From Rhodovulum sp. P5 (GTDB taxonomy: Bacteria; Pseudomonadota; Alphaproteobacteria; Rhodobacterales; Rhodobacteraceae), in NCBI RefSeq assembly GCF_002079305.1, contig NZ_CP015039.1:2129501-2193500 (forward strand): a stretch of 64,000 nt of DNA, in the 5' to 3' direction. The notes beneath the pieces were generated by a model. It did no database searches. It saw only the letters and a program-made list of their open reading frames with translations, and was not told the origin of the DNA. The translations under genes and the position numbers were made by a program. Numbering within the stretch: the stretch's first letter is position 1; every line of letters begins with the position of its first letter. Below are positions 25,406 through 33,427 of this stretch, in pieces.

Positions 25406-27052
25406 TTGTCCCAGCTTATGGCCGTATGGACCGGGCTGAACCCGCGCCGCAGGATGATCGTGATTCTGGCAACCGTTGCCATGTTCGCAGCCGTTCTGGC
25501 ACTGTCGCGGGCAGCAACCAGCCCCAGAATGTCCTTGCTATATTCCGGTCTCGACGCAGCCGCCGCCGGCGACGTGATCGAGGCCATCGACCAGTCCGGT
25601 GTAGACTACGAGGTCCGCGGCTCGGCGATCTATGTCGATTCGCGCCACCGTGACAGCCTGCGGATGACGCTTGCCGGCGAAGGCCTGCCCGCCAATGGCG
25701 CCGCGGGCTACGAACTTCTCGACAGTCTTTCCGGCTTCGGCACTACATCGCAGATGTTCGATGCCGCCTACTGGCGCGCGAAAGAGGGCGAGCTGGCCCG
25801 GACGATTCTTTCCAATCCCCAGTTCCGCAGCGCCCGGGTTCATATCGCGGCGCCGTCCTCGCGCCCCTTCGCCCGCAGCGTGAAACCCTCGGCCGCCGTG
25901 ACGGTGTCGGTTGGCGGTGGCGCGGTCGCTCCGGCCCAGGCACAGGCGCTGCGCCATCTGGTCGCGGCAAGCGTGGCCGGACTGCTGGCAGAGGATGTGT
26001 CGGTGATCGACGCCACCACGGGCATGGTCGTGGCCGACGAGATGGGCGCAGGCTACGGACGTTCTGCCGATGAGCGGTCAGAGGCTCTCAAGGCCCGGCT
26101 GGAGCGCATCCTGGCGGCACGCGTCGGCCCCGGCCGGTCCGTGGTCGAGGTCAGCGTGGAGACGGAAACGCAGACCGAATCGATCCGCGAACGCCGGTTC
26201 GACCCCGAAACCCGCGTCGCGATCAGTTCCGAACAGCAGGAAAAGTCGGTCAGTTCTAAGGAGACCGGTTCCAACGGCGTGACCGTTGCCAGCAACCTGC
26301 CCGAGGGGGATGCCGGCAACGAACGGTCGGCGGAACGCAAGGAAACCGAAAGCCGCAACCGGGTGAACTATGAGGTGTCCGAGACGGAACGCGAAATCCT
26401 GCGTTCTCCCGGCGCCATCAAGCGGTTGAGCGTCGCTGTCCTTGTGGACGGAACCATGGCCACCGATGCCAACGGCACGGAAACCTGGCAGCCCCTGCCC
26501 GACGAAGAACTGGAATCGCTTCGGGAACTCGTCGCATCGGCCGCCGGCTATGACGAGGCGCGCGGCGACGTCATCACGATCAAGTCCATGCAGTTCGAAC
26601 CGGTCGATCTTCCGGGCACCGGGCCGCAGGGTGGCCTGTTCAAGGACGTGACGCTTGACCCGCTGACGCTGATCCAGCTGGGCGTGCTGGGCACCGTCGC
26701 GCTGATCCTGGGCCTGTTCGTGGTCCGCCCGATTCTCGCCGGACCGCCGGGCGCGGTGACCGCAAGCCTTCCCGCCCCCGATGGCGGGAGCGGCGACACG
26801 GCCCTTCTGAGCGGCGAGGTCGACCCCGACGACGGCATGGCCGGCGGATTCCCGATGGGACAGATGGGCATGGCAGAGATCGACCCCGCCGATTTCGGGG
26901 GCGGCATGGGCATCGGCGCGATGGGCGAGGGCTCCTTCGGCGGCGGCGATGACAGCGCCGTGGACAGGCTGAAGGACCTGATCGAAAGCCGTCGTGAGGA
27001 ATCCGTGGCGATCCTGCGCGGCTGGATGGAAGAACCGCAGGAGAACGCCTGA
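25406..27052 (+). CDS. fliF: Flagellar MS-ring protein FliF
   Basis: MS-ring subunit, about 548 aa. It has two transmembrane helices (RMIVILATVAMFAAVLALS near residue 15, QLGVLGTVALILGLFVVRPI near residue 435) bracketing the periplasmic ring-building domains (SLLYSGLDAAAAGDVIEAID, EGELARTILSNPQFRSARVH). The C-terminal tail with LIESRREESVAILRGWM is the FliG-binding segment. The start is taken as TTG at 25406 after GGGAGA; an ATG four codons later is possible, and the frame is open back to 25361. Its partner fliG is not in the window. Confidence 0.93.
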   Translation: MSQLMAVWTGLNPRRRMIVILATVAMFAAVLALSRAATSPRMSLLYSGLDAAAAGDVIEAIDQSGVDYEVRGSAIYVDSRHRDSLRMTLAGEGLPANGAAGYELLDSLSGFGTTSQMFDAAYWRAKEGELARTILSNPQFRSARVHIAAPSSRPFARSVKPSAAVTVSVGGGAVAPAQAQALRHLVAASVAGLLAEDVSVIDATTGMVVADEMGAGYGRSADERSEALKARLERILAARVGPGRSVVEVSVETETQTESIRERRFDPETRVAISSEQQEKSVSSKETGSNGVTVASNLPEGDAGNERSAERKETESRNRVNYEVSETEREILRSPGAIKRLSVAVLVDGTMATDANGTETWQPLPDEELESLRELVASAAGYDEARGDVITIKSMQFEPVDLPGTGPQGGLFKDVTLDPLTLIQLGVLGTVALILGLFVVRPILAGPPGAVTASLPAPDGGSGDTALLSGEVDPDDGMAGGFPMGQMGMAEIDPADFGGGMGIGAMGEGSFGGGDDSAVDRLKDLIESRREESVAILRGWMEEPQENA

Positions 27053-27648
27053 TGTCTCGCCTGAAGTTCGAGGATTTTTCGGTCCCCGCCCCGCAAAAGG
27101 CCGCCGCGGTTGCGGCCCCCGCACCCGACCCGCAGGAAGAGCGCTTGAATGCCTATGAAGAAGGCTACAAGGCCGGCTGGGACGACGCCATCGCGGCCGA
27201 AGCCGCGGCCCAGACCCGGATCAGCGCGGATTTCGGCAAGACGCTGCAAGAGATGACGTTCAGCTATAACGAGGCGCGGGCCCATGTGATGGGCGCCCTC
27301 GGCCCGCTGCTGACGGCAATGGTCGAACGGGTCATGCCGCAGATCGCCGCGGACGGCTTCGCCCGAACGGTTGTGAAAACGGCGATGCAGATGGCCGAAA
27401 GCGAGGCCGACCATCCGCTGTCCCTTCGGGTTTGCCCTGAAAACCGGATGCCGCTGGAAGACCTGGTCGGCAAGGACCCGGGCCTTCCCCTGAAGATCGT
27501 CGAGGACGACACGCTGGGCCCCGGACAGGCCCTGATTTCCAGCACGACCCGCGAAAGCGAGGTCGACATTGACGGAATGCTGCTCGCGCTCCGCACGGGG
27601 CTTGAGGAATTCCTGACAGCCGAAGAGGAGGCGCGACGCCATGGATGA
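27052..27648 (+). CDS. fliH: Flagellar assembly protein FliH
   Basis: Regulator of the export ATPase FliI, 198 aa. It starts MSRLKFEDFSVPAPQKAA and contains the helical Gly-spaced segment YEEGYKAGWDDAIAAEAAAQ common in FliH, then a C-terminal domain with CPENRMPLEDLVG and DDTLGPGQALISS. The start overlaps the fliF stop by one base (TGATG) and the end overlaps fliN by eight bases, so translation is coupled. Its enzyme partner FliI is frameshifted in this sequence. Confidence 0.85.
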   Translation: MSRLKFEDFSVPAPQKAAAVAAPAPDPQEERLNAYEEGYKAGWDDAIAAEAAAQTRISADFGKTLQEMTFSYNEARAHVMGALGPLLTAMVERVMPQIAADGFARTVVKTAMQMAESEADHPLSLRVCPENRMPLEDLVGKDPGLPLKIVEDDTLGPGQALISSTTRESEVDIDGMLLALRTGLEEFLTAEEEARRHG

Positions 27649-27934
27649 CACCGCTATTGACGGGGCGACGGAAGGTCTGGGCGCCAAGATACTGGACAAG
27701 GTCCCGATCGAGATCACCGTTTCGGTCGGCAAGGCCCGCCCGCTGCTTCGCGACCTGCTTCAGATCGAGCAGGGCGGCATCCTGCCGCTTGACCGGCGAA
27801 TCGACGACCCGGTGGAACTTTACATCGGCGACCGGCTGATCGCCCGCGGCGAGTTGCAGGAAACCGAAGGTCCCGACGGTGGCGAGATCGCCGTGCGGCT
27901 GACCGAGATCATCGACACGATGCCGGGTACCTGA
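27641..27934 (+). CDS. fliN: Flagellar motor switch protein FliN
   Basis: C-ring protein, 97 aa, made of a single SpoA domain (ILDKVPIEITVSVGKARPLL, then PVELYIGDRLIARGELQ and IAVRLTEIID). FliN also docks FliH-FliI for export. The usual partners FliG and FliM are not found in the window. Located between fliH and fliP with a 3-bp gap to fliP. Confidence 0.95.
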   Translation: MDDTAIDGATEGLGAKILDKVPIEITVSVGKARPLLRDLLQIEQGGILPLDRRIDDPVELYIGDRLIARGELQETEGPDGGEIAVRLTEIIDTMPGT

Positions 27935-27937
27935 TCC

Positions 27938-28675
27938 ATGCGCAATCTTTGCCTGTTTGCCGCGCTTGCGCTGGTCGCCCTTGCGGTGCCGGCGGCGGCG
28001 CAGGACATCTCGATTTCCCTCGGCGACGGCGACTCTCTGACCGGCCGGGGGATTCAGCTGATCCTTCTGATCACGGTGCTGAGCCTTGCCCCCGGGCTTG
28101 CGATCATGCTGACCTGTTTTCCGTTCATCGTGACGGTTCTGGCGATCCTGCGGCAGGCCATCGGCCTGCAGCAGTCCCCGCCCAACATGCTGATCGTCAG
28201 CCTGGCGCTGTTTCTGACCTATTTCGTGATGGAGCCGACCTTCACGCAGGCCTGGCAGAACGGGGTGATCCCTCTGGCCGACGAAGTGATCAGTATCGAG
28301 GATGCGATCCCCCGTATCCTCGATCCGTTCCGCGATTTCATGGCCGCACGCGCCAAGCCCGACACGTTCGATGCGCTGACCTCGCTGCGTCCACAGGCCG
28401 ACGCGGCCATTCCCATGGCCGACGCGTCGCTGTCGATCCTGGTTCCGTCCTTCATGCTGAGCGAGATCGAGCGCGCCTTCGAGATCGGCTTCCTGATCTT
28501 CCTGCCGTTCCTGATCATCGACTTGGTCGTGGCAGCCGTGCTGATGTCCATGGGTATGATGATGGTGCCGCCAGCCGTGGTCTCGATGCCGTTCAAGCTG
28601 GCCTTCTTCGTGGTCGCCGACGGCTGGAGCCTTGTGTCAGAGGCGTTGGTGCGCGGCTACTTCCCGCAGGGCTGA
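27938..28675 (+). CDS. fliP: Flagellar export gate protein FliP
   Basis: Export gate subunit, 245 aa. It has a cleavable signal peptide (MRNLCLFAALALVALAVPAAA) and four transmembrane helices, with the family signatures TCFPFIVTVLAILRQAIGLQ, QSPPNMLIVSLALFLTYFVM and FMLSEIERAFEIGFLIFLPF. The last gene of fliF-fliH-fliN-fliP. Its stop codon lies in a perfect palindrome shared with the convergent sugar transferase gene. Confidence 0.97.
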   Translation: MRNLCLFAALALVALAVPAAAQDISISLGDGDSLTGRGIQLILLITVLSLAPGLAIMLTCFPFIVTVLAILRQAIGLQQSPPNMLIVSLALFLTYFVMEPTFTQAWQNGVIPLADEVISIEDAIPRILDPFRDFMAARAKPDTFDALTSLRPQADAAIPMADASLSILVPSFMLSEIERAFEIGFLIFLPFLIIDLVVAAVLMSMGMMMVPPAVVSMPFKLAFFVVADGWSLVSEALVRGYFPQG

Positions 28676-28691
28676 CCCGACGGGTCAGCCC
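28669..28691. terminator. Palindrome covering both stop codons of fliP and sugar transferase gene
   Basis: GGGCTGACCCG (28669-28679) and CGGGTCAGCCC (28681-28691) are perfect 11-bp arms around one A. The TGA of fliP and the TGA of the opposite gene lie in the two arms. A likely bidirectional terminator, with the same design as at 9658-9676. Confidence 0.6.
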
Positions 28692-29302
28692 ACCCTCGCC
28701 TGCCGCCCCAGCGCGTGCGCCAGCAGGATCAAGTCCCCCCAAAGACTGGCGCCGCAACTGTATCGCAGATCGAAATCGATCCGCTCGCCGAACGCGTCCC
28801 GGTCATGTCCGAAGATCTGCCAGGGCCCCGTCAGGCCGGGGCGCTGGCCGAGATAGGCTCCGCGTGCAAGGCCATAGCGCGCAAGCTCGGCCCGGGTCAC
28901 AGGCTGCGGGCCGACGAGGCTCATCTCTCCACGCAGGACGTTGAGCAGCAACGGAAGGGCGGAGAGCCCCGTGGGGGACCGGAACCGGGCCGCGACGCGC
29001 GCGCCCTCCGTCCACCGACGCGCCGGGTGGCTGACAGGCGTGCATCCCGCGCTGGCCGCAATCTCCAGGCCTGAAAACTCACGGCCACCCTGCCCGACAT
29101 AGCGAACGGCGACAAAGCCCGGTCCGCTGCGCAACCGGGCATGGGCCCAGAGGGTGGCGACGATCGGAAGGGCCAGGGGCAAAAGGACCAGCGCCAGAAC
29201 GCAATCGAGGCTGCGCTTGCCGCGATAGAGCGGGGGCGCCTCGGCCGCAGGCCCGACATGATGCGGCTGGATCGTCGGTCGAGGAAGGGGACAGGCTGTC
29301 AC
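28685..29302 (-). CDS. Undecaprenyl-phosphate sugar transferase (exopolysaccharide type), short form
   Basis: A 205-aa protein of the bacterial sugar transferase family that loads the first sugar phosphate on the lipid carrier for a surface polysaccharide. The motifs are KRSLDCVLALVLLPLALPIV (membrane re-entrant helix), LPLLLNVLRGEMSLVGPQPV, and RPGLTGPWQIFGHDR with the acidic DLRY that follows. It lacks the N-terminal multi-pass domain of WcaJ-type enzymes. GTG at 29302 is taken as the start because GGAGG lies 5-6 nt before it. Lies behind flgI with a 186-bp gap, so it may have its own promoter. Confidence 0.85.
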   Translation of the reverse strand: MTACPLPRPTIQPHHVGPAAEAPPLYRGKRSLDCVLALVLLPLALPIVATLWAHARLRSGPGFVAVRYVGQGGREFSGLEIAASAGCTPVSHPARRWTEGARVAARFRSPTGLSALPLLLNVLRGEMSLVGPQPVTRAELARYGLARGAYLGQRPGLTGPWQIFGHDRDAFGERIDFDLRYSCGASLWGDLILLAHALGRQARVG

Positions 29303-29488
29303 GATGCCCTCCGATAGCGATGGATGCAGACTACCGGCACCATCCTGCACCGAACGTTGTAAAAGCATCCTTGCGGCACCCACCGGGAACGCCGCAAGTT
29401 TTTCTATATTTTACAGAGGATTGGCGGGGTTTCGCACCTGCGCTGGCCGCGGGCTGGCCGCCGACATGGGCGGCCAGAAAAGTCAGCA

Positions 29489-30616
29489 TCAGCGGACGAT
29501 GAACTCCGCATGCAGGGCACCGGCGGCCTTGATGCTTTTCAGGATGTCGATCATGTCGGTCGGGGCAACACCCAGCGCATTCAGACCGGCCACCACTTCG
29601 GACAGTGTGGTCCCTTCGCGGATCTCGGCCATGCCCTTGCCCGGGTCCTTCTCGATCGCGGCGTTCGTGCGGGGGACGACGACGGTCTGCCCCCGGGCAA
29701 ACGGATTGGGCTGCACGACCACCGGCTCTTCCTCGATCCGCAGGGTCAGGTTGCCCTGCGCCACCGCCACGCGCGAAATCCGCACATCTTCGCCCATCAC
29801 GATCGTGCCGGAGCGCTGGTCGACCACCACGCGCGCCCGGCGTTCGGGTTCGACCGTGATCCGCTCGATCCGCTGAAGCGCGTGGGCCGGGGACGGCGCC
29901 CCGGTCGCATCGATGTCCAGCACCACGGTGCCGGCATCGATCATCCGGGCCACACCGCGGCCAAAGCGGCCATTTACGGCGGCCTCGATCCGGGCGGCCG
30001 TCGTGAAATCAGGGGTCCGCAGGGCAAGGCGCAGGCGCTTCAGCGACGAGAAATCGAACTCGATCTCACGCTCTACCCGTGCCCCCGACGGGATGACGCC
30101 CGCCGTTGGCACACCCTGAACCACCTTCGCGGCCGCGCCTTCCGCAGCCACGCCCCCGGCGATCACCGTGCCCTGGGCCACGGCGTATATCTGCCCGTCC
30201 GCCGCGTTCAGCGGCGTCATGACCAGCGTCCCGCCCAGAAGGCTCTTGGCATCGCCGATGGCCGATACCGTCACGTCGATCTGGGATCCGGTGCGCGAGA
30301 ACGGCGGCAATTCCGCCGTCACGAACACCGCTGCCACGTTCTTGGGGCGAAATTGCTCTCCGGTAACGTTAACGCCCAGCCTTTCAAGAACATTGGACAT
30401 GATTTCTTCGGTGAAGGGCGCGTTGCGGATACCGTCGCCGGTGCCGTTCAAGCCCACGACCAAACCGTATCCGACAAGATCGTTGCCGCGGACCCCGTCG
30501 AATTCGACGAGGTCCTTGATCCGGATTCCGTCGCCATAGTCCGTCTCGTCCACGCCGGCAAATGCCGCCGGGACCCAGAGCAGGGCGAGGATGATCAGCG
30601 CGAAGCGGCCCATCAT
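29489..30616 (-). CDS. flgI: Flagellar P-ring protein FlgI
   Basis: Periplasmic P-ring subunit, 375 aa. A signal peptide (MMGRFALIILALLWVPAAFA) is followed by the family blocks RIKDLVEFDGVRGNDLVGYG, LVVGLNGTGDG and IRNAPFTEEIMSNVLERLGV. The C-terminus ends in IDILKSIKAAGALHAEFIVR. The start overlaps the flgL stop (ATGA); a second ATG follows at once. Depends on the chaperone FlgA (14007). Confidence 0.97.
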   Translation of the reverse strand: MMGRFALIILALLWVPAAFAGVDETDYGDGIRIKDLVEFDGVRGNDLVGYGLVVGLNGTGDGIRNAPFTEEIMSNVLERLGVNVTGEQFRPKNVAAVFVTAELPPFSRTGSQIDVTVSAIGDAKSLLGGTLVMTPLNAADGQIYAVAQGTVIAGGVAAEGAAAKVVQGVPTAGVIPSGARVEREIEFDFSSLKRLRLALRTPDFTTAARIEAAVNGRFGRGVARMIDAGTVVLDIDATGAPSPAHALQRIERITVEPERRARVVVDQRSGTIVMGEDVRISRVAVAQGNLTLRIEEEPVVVQPNPFARGQTVVVPRTNAAIEKDPGKGMAEIREGTTLSEVVAGLNALGVAPTDMIDILKSIKAAGALHAEFIVR

Positions 30617-31944
30617 GAGATGTAGTTCGCAAGACTGAGCTGCGAAAGCCGTGCGGTCAGCATGTAGAGCATCTCCAGTTGTCCTTCGACGGCCTGCAAC
30701 TCGGTCGCCGTGTCGTATTGATCGACTTCAAGAAGTTGCGTCATGGCCAGTTCAAGCGTGTTCCGGCTGGCGGCATTGGCCGCCTTCGCCGTCTCGATCT
30801 GGTTTTGTTTCACACCGACCTCGGATCCGAGTTCGACAAGCTGGTATTGCGAGTCAAACAGCCGTTCCGACACCTCGGTCGCAACCTGCGTTCGCGACAC
30901 CACGTCCCCCGTCAGGATCGTGTCGTCGGCAAGCAGGGCGCCGATCGTCAAGGACGACAGCAGGGACCGGATATCATGGTCCGCCGCGGTCAGTTCCAGA
31001 GACGTCGTTTCATGCTCGCTAACGCGCACCTCTCCGGTTGCCGTGAACGACCCGACATAGCCGGGTTGGCCGGGCACCGACGGATCAGCCGTCAGAAACC
31101 CGTCGAGGTTGGTTTCATCCGTGAACCAGGTGTCGAGTGCATCGGCCGCGGTTGCCGGCGGCGTATAATCCGCATCGGATACGACTTCGGTCATGGCAAG
31201 AAGGATCGCCTCGGCGTTGGACTGGGGCGTATCTTCCAGAACCCCGCCGGAGGCCCGGGCGGTCGCGTACCAGCTGTTGACCTCGTCAACGGCATCGGCC
31301 GCGTTGTTTGCGGTGATCGCGGCGATTGCGCTGGTGTGGATGTCGGTCGCATCCGCTGACGGGATGGAGGACAGGTAGCCGTCGACCTTGGATTCAAGGT
31401 TGAACCAGCTTTCCACCACCGTGATGATGTCATGCGGGGTGTTTGCGCCAGCCGCGGACACGGCGGCCTTGACCGCGTAAAGGATGGCACTGGCGTCGTC
31501 CACGGGCACCGTGTCGGTCTTTTGACCCGCGAACAGCGAGCGGCCGCCATAGGTCGTGTTCAAGTGCCCGATGCAGGCATCCAGCATCGTCTCGGCCTCT
31601 TGCCCGACAACGGCCAGGCTCATGGTGTTTTGCCCGGCACTGGTTGTCAGCGAAAAGTCCGCTGCGAGTTGCTCTGCCACCGACGTGAGCTGACCCAGGA
31701 CTTCCTGCGTCACGTCGGCCGCGGTTCCGACTTCGGCAACGGCGGAATCGTAGCTGTCCATCAGGGTCAGGCTACGCTCGATCCCGCCGATCGTGCGGAA
31801 ATCGCCCCGCAGATGCGCGGACCGGTCTGCGACCTGACCGGTCGACAGTTCCTCGGACAGCGTCGAAAGCCGGGCCTTCAAACCGCTATTCTGTGAGCGC
31901 AGGAGCATGGTCTGCGCAAGGTCACCCATGGTCGAAAGATACAT
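30613..31944 (-). CDS. flgL: Hook-filament junction protein FlgL with repeated central insertion
   Basis: Joins hook to filament, 443 aa. The flagellin-like ends are seen as STLSEELSTGQVADRSAHLR in the N-terminal third and the C-terminal helix AASRNTLELAMTQLLEVDQY. The protein is about 100 residues longer than I expect for this family. Residues 151-292 hold a repeated helical unit: AIL...WF...VDGYL at 153-191 recurs with identical spacing at 246-284, with a shorter degenerate copy (around 204-236) between. Three bases after flgK. Probably a surface domain. Confidence 0.88.
   Translation of the reverse strand: MYLSTMGDLAQTMLLRSQNSGLKARLSTLSEELSTGQVADRSAHLRGDFRTIGGIERSLTLMDSYDSAVAEVGTAADVTQEVLGQLTSVAEQLAADFSLTTSAGQNTMSLAVVGQEAETMLDACIGHLNTTYGGRSLFAGQKTDTVPVDDASAILYAVKAAVSAAGANTPHDIITVVESWFNLESKVDGYLSSIPSADATDIHTSAIAAITANNAADAVDEVNSWYATARASGGVLEDTPQSNAEAILLAMTEVVSDADYTPPATAADALDTWFTDETNLDGFLTADPSVPGQPGYVGSFTATGEVRVSEHETTSLELTAADHDIRSLLSSLTIGALLADDTILTGDVVSRTQVATEVSERLFDSQYQLVELGSEVGVKQNQIETAKAANAASRNTLELAMTQLLEVDQYDTATELQAVEGQLEMLYMLTARLSQLSLANYIS
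31069..31494 (-). repeat. Tandem protein repeat in flgL
   Basis: It encodes two well-matched copies of a module of about 42 residues, offset by 93 residues (residues 151-192 and 244-285), with a shorter third copy in between. Shared positions are AIL, VS, TP, WF, LDG/VDG and a final L. Detected at protein level only; the DNA copies have diverged. Confidence 0.6.
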
Positions 31945-31947
31945 CGC

Positions 31948-33387
31948 TCACAACTCCAGCAAGGCGTTCATCATCGTTTCCAGCGTCTGAATGACCCTGG
32001 CATTCGCGATATAGGCCTCCTCATAGCGCAGGAGGTCCTGAAGTTCGGCATCGGTATCGACGCCATTGGCGGCCTCGGTTTCCATGAGGGCCGTTGTCCG
32101 CGCAGAAGACAGGCTTGCCTCCTGCTCGACCTGCAGCGCTTTCACCGAAACCGCGTTGACCGTCTCGGTGGCCAGTTCCGCCGCCGAGTAAGAGCGGATC
32201 GTGAAGTCGCCCGACGCGGGCACCCCGCTGCTGGACAGGGCATCCGCATACGCATTCAGCAGCGTTGCGTCCCCGACCTCGCCCGGCGTGGCAGCGCCAA
32301 GCCCGCTGCGCAGGCGCCAAAGGGTGTCGCCGTTGCTGTTGATCTCGATCCGGTCCGAAAGGCCGACCTCATCTTCGGGCAGGACGATGTTGAGCGCAGA
32401 CCCGCTATCGGTGAACAGACCCGCGCCGGTTCCGTCCACATCGACGCCCTCGAACCGCTCGATCAGGTTGCGCGCGAGCGCGTCGAGATTGGTCTGGGCC
32501 TCGGTCGTGATGGTGTCCCGCTGGTCGAAGAGCCCCTCCAGGCGGCCGCCGCCCATCAGCGCGCGCGAGCCAGCGACCGAGATCGGGTTGCCGTTCAGCG
32601 TCAGGCCGTTGAGTTGGCCATCCTCCACGGACATGGAGGCATCGATGTAGGATGTTGACTCGAAGCCGATTTCAGCGGCCCGCCCATCAAGCAGGATGGC
32701 ACCGTTTTCGGTGTAGAGAGCGACCTCTTCATTGGGCCGTGCGATCTGGCGCACCGGCACGATTTCAGAGATCTGGTCGATCAGAACCTGCCGCTGGTCC
32801 AGCAGACCGTTATAGTCATAGCCGGAATTCACGTAGCGCTTGATCTGGTTGTTCAGGTCGACCACGCGTTCAAGGGTGTTGTTCAGCGTGTCGACATCCT
32901 GTGCGATGGCTTTCTCCGCCTCGGTGCGGAGTTCCTGAATCGTGTCCGTTGCATCGTTGATGCTGTCGGTGACCGCGTAGGCGGCGTTCAGCACATCGGC
33001 CAGCCGTGTTTCGCTGTCGGGCCGGCTTGCCGCGTTGACAAGGGCGGATTCCAGCGCCGCGATACGACCGGCGATGGAATACTCCTCGTCCGGCGTTCCC
33101 ATCGCGGCCTCGATGCTTGAAAGGGCATCGGCCCGGGTTTGCAACTGGCTGGTTTCGGCCTCTGCCATTCGGCGATCCGTCAGCAGTTGCACATCGGACT
33201 GGCGTTGAACGCCCTCGATCCGGACCCCGCTTCCCGACCCATGCGTGCCGGCGCTGGAGGTCTCCAGCACGCGACGCCCATACCCATCGGTCTGGGCGTT
33301 CGCAATGTTCGACGAGACGACCTGGGTCCCGCGCGAGGCGACGTTGAGCCCGGACAGGGCATTGCCGAAGGCTGTAGACAGGCTCAT
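31948..33387 (-). CDS. flgK: Hook-filament junction protein FlgK
   Basis: Hook-associated protein 1, 479 aa. The N-terminal rod-type signature reads TQVVSSNIANAQTDGYGRRV; the middle holds the conserved helical stretch LERVVDLNNQIKRYVNSG and GLLDQRQVLIDQISEIVPV. The C-terminus ends ELQDLLRYEEAYIANARVIQ and TLETMMNALLEL, the standard FlgK end. Transcribed with flgE upstream (40 bp gap) and flgL downstream (3 bp gap). Confidence 0.96.
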   Translation of the reverse strand: MSLSTAFGNALSGLNVASRGTQVVSSNIANAQTDGYGRRVLETSSAGTHGSGSGVRIEGVQRQSDVQLLTDRRMAEAETSQLQTRADALSSIEAAMGTPDEEYSIAGRIAALESALVNAASRPDSETRLADVLNAAYAVTDSINDATDTIQELRTEAEKAIAQDVDTLNNTLERVVDLNNQIKRYVNSGYDYNGLLDQRQVLIDQISEIVPVRQIARPNEEVALYTENGAILLDGRAAEIGFESTSYIDASMSVEDGQLNGLTLNGNPISVAGSRALMGGGRLEGLFDQRDTITTEAQTNLDALARNLIERFEGVDVDGTGAGLFTDSGSALNIVLPEDEVGLSDRIEINSNGDTLWRLRSGLGAATPGEVGDATLLNAYADALSSSGVPASGDFTIRSYSAAELATETVNAVSVKALQVEQEASLSSARTTALMETEAANGVDTDAELQDLLRYEEAYIANARVIQTLETMMNALLEL

Positions 33388-33427
33388 TGTTCACCTCCTG
33401 TAAAGTGTTGCGGGACCCTGGATTGGC

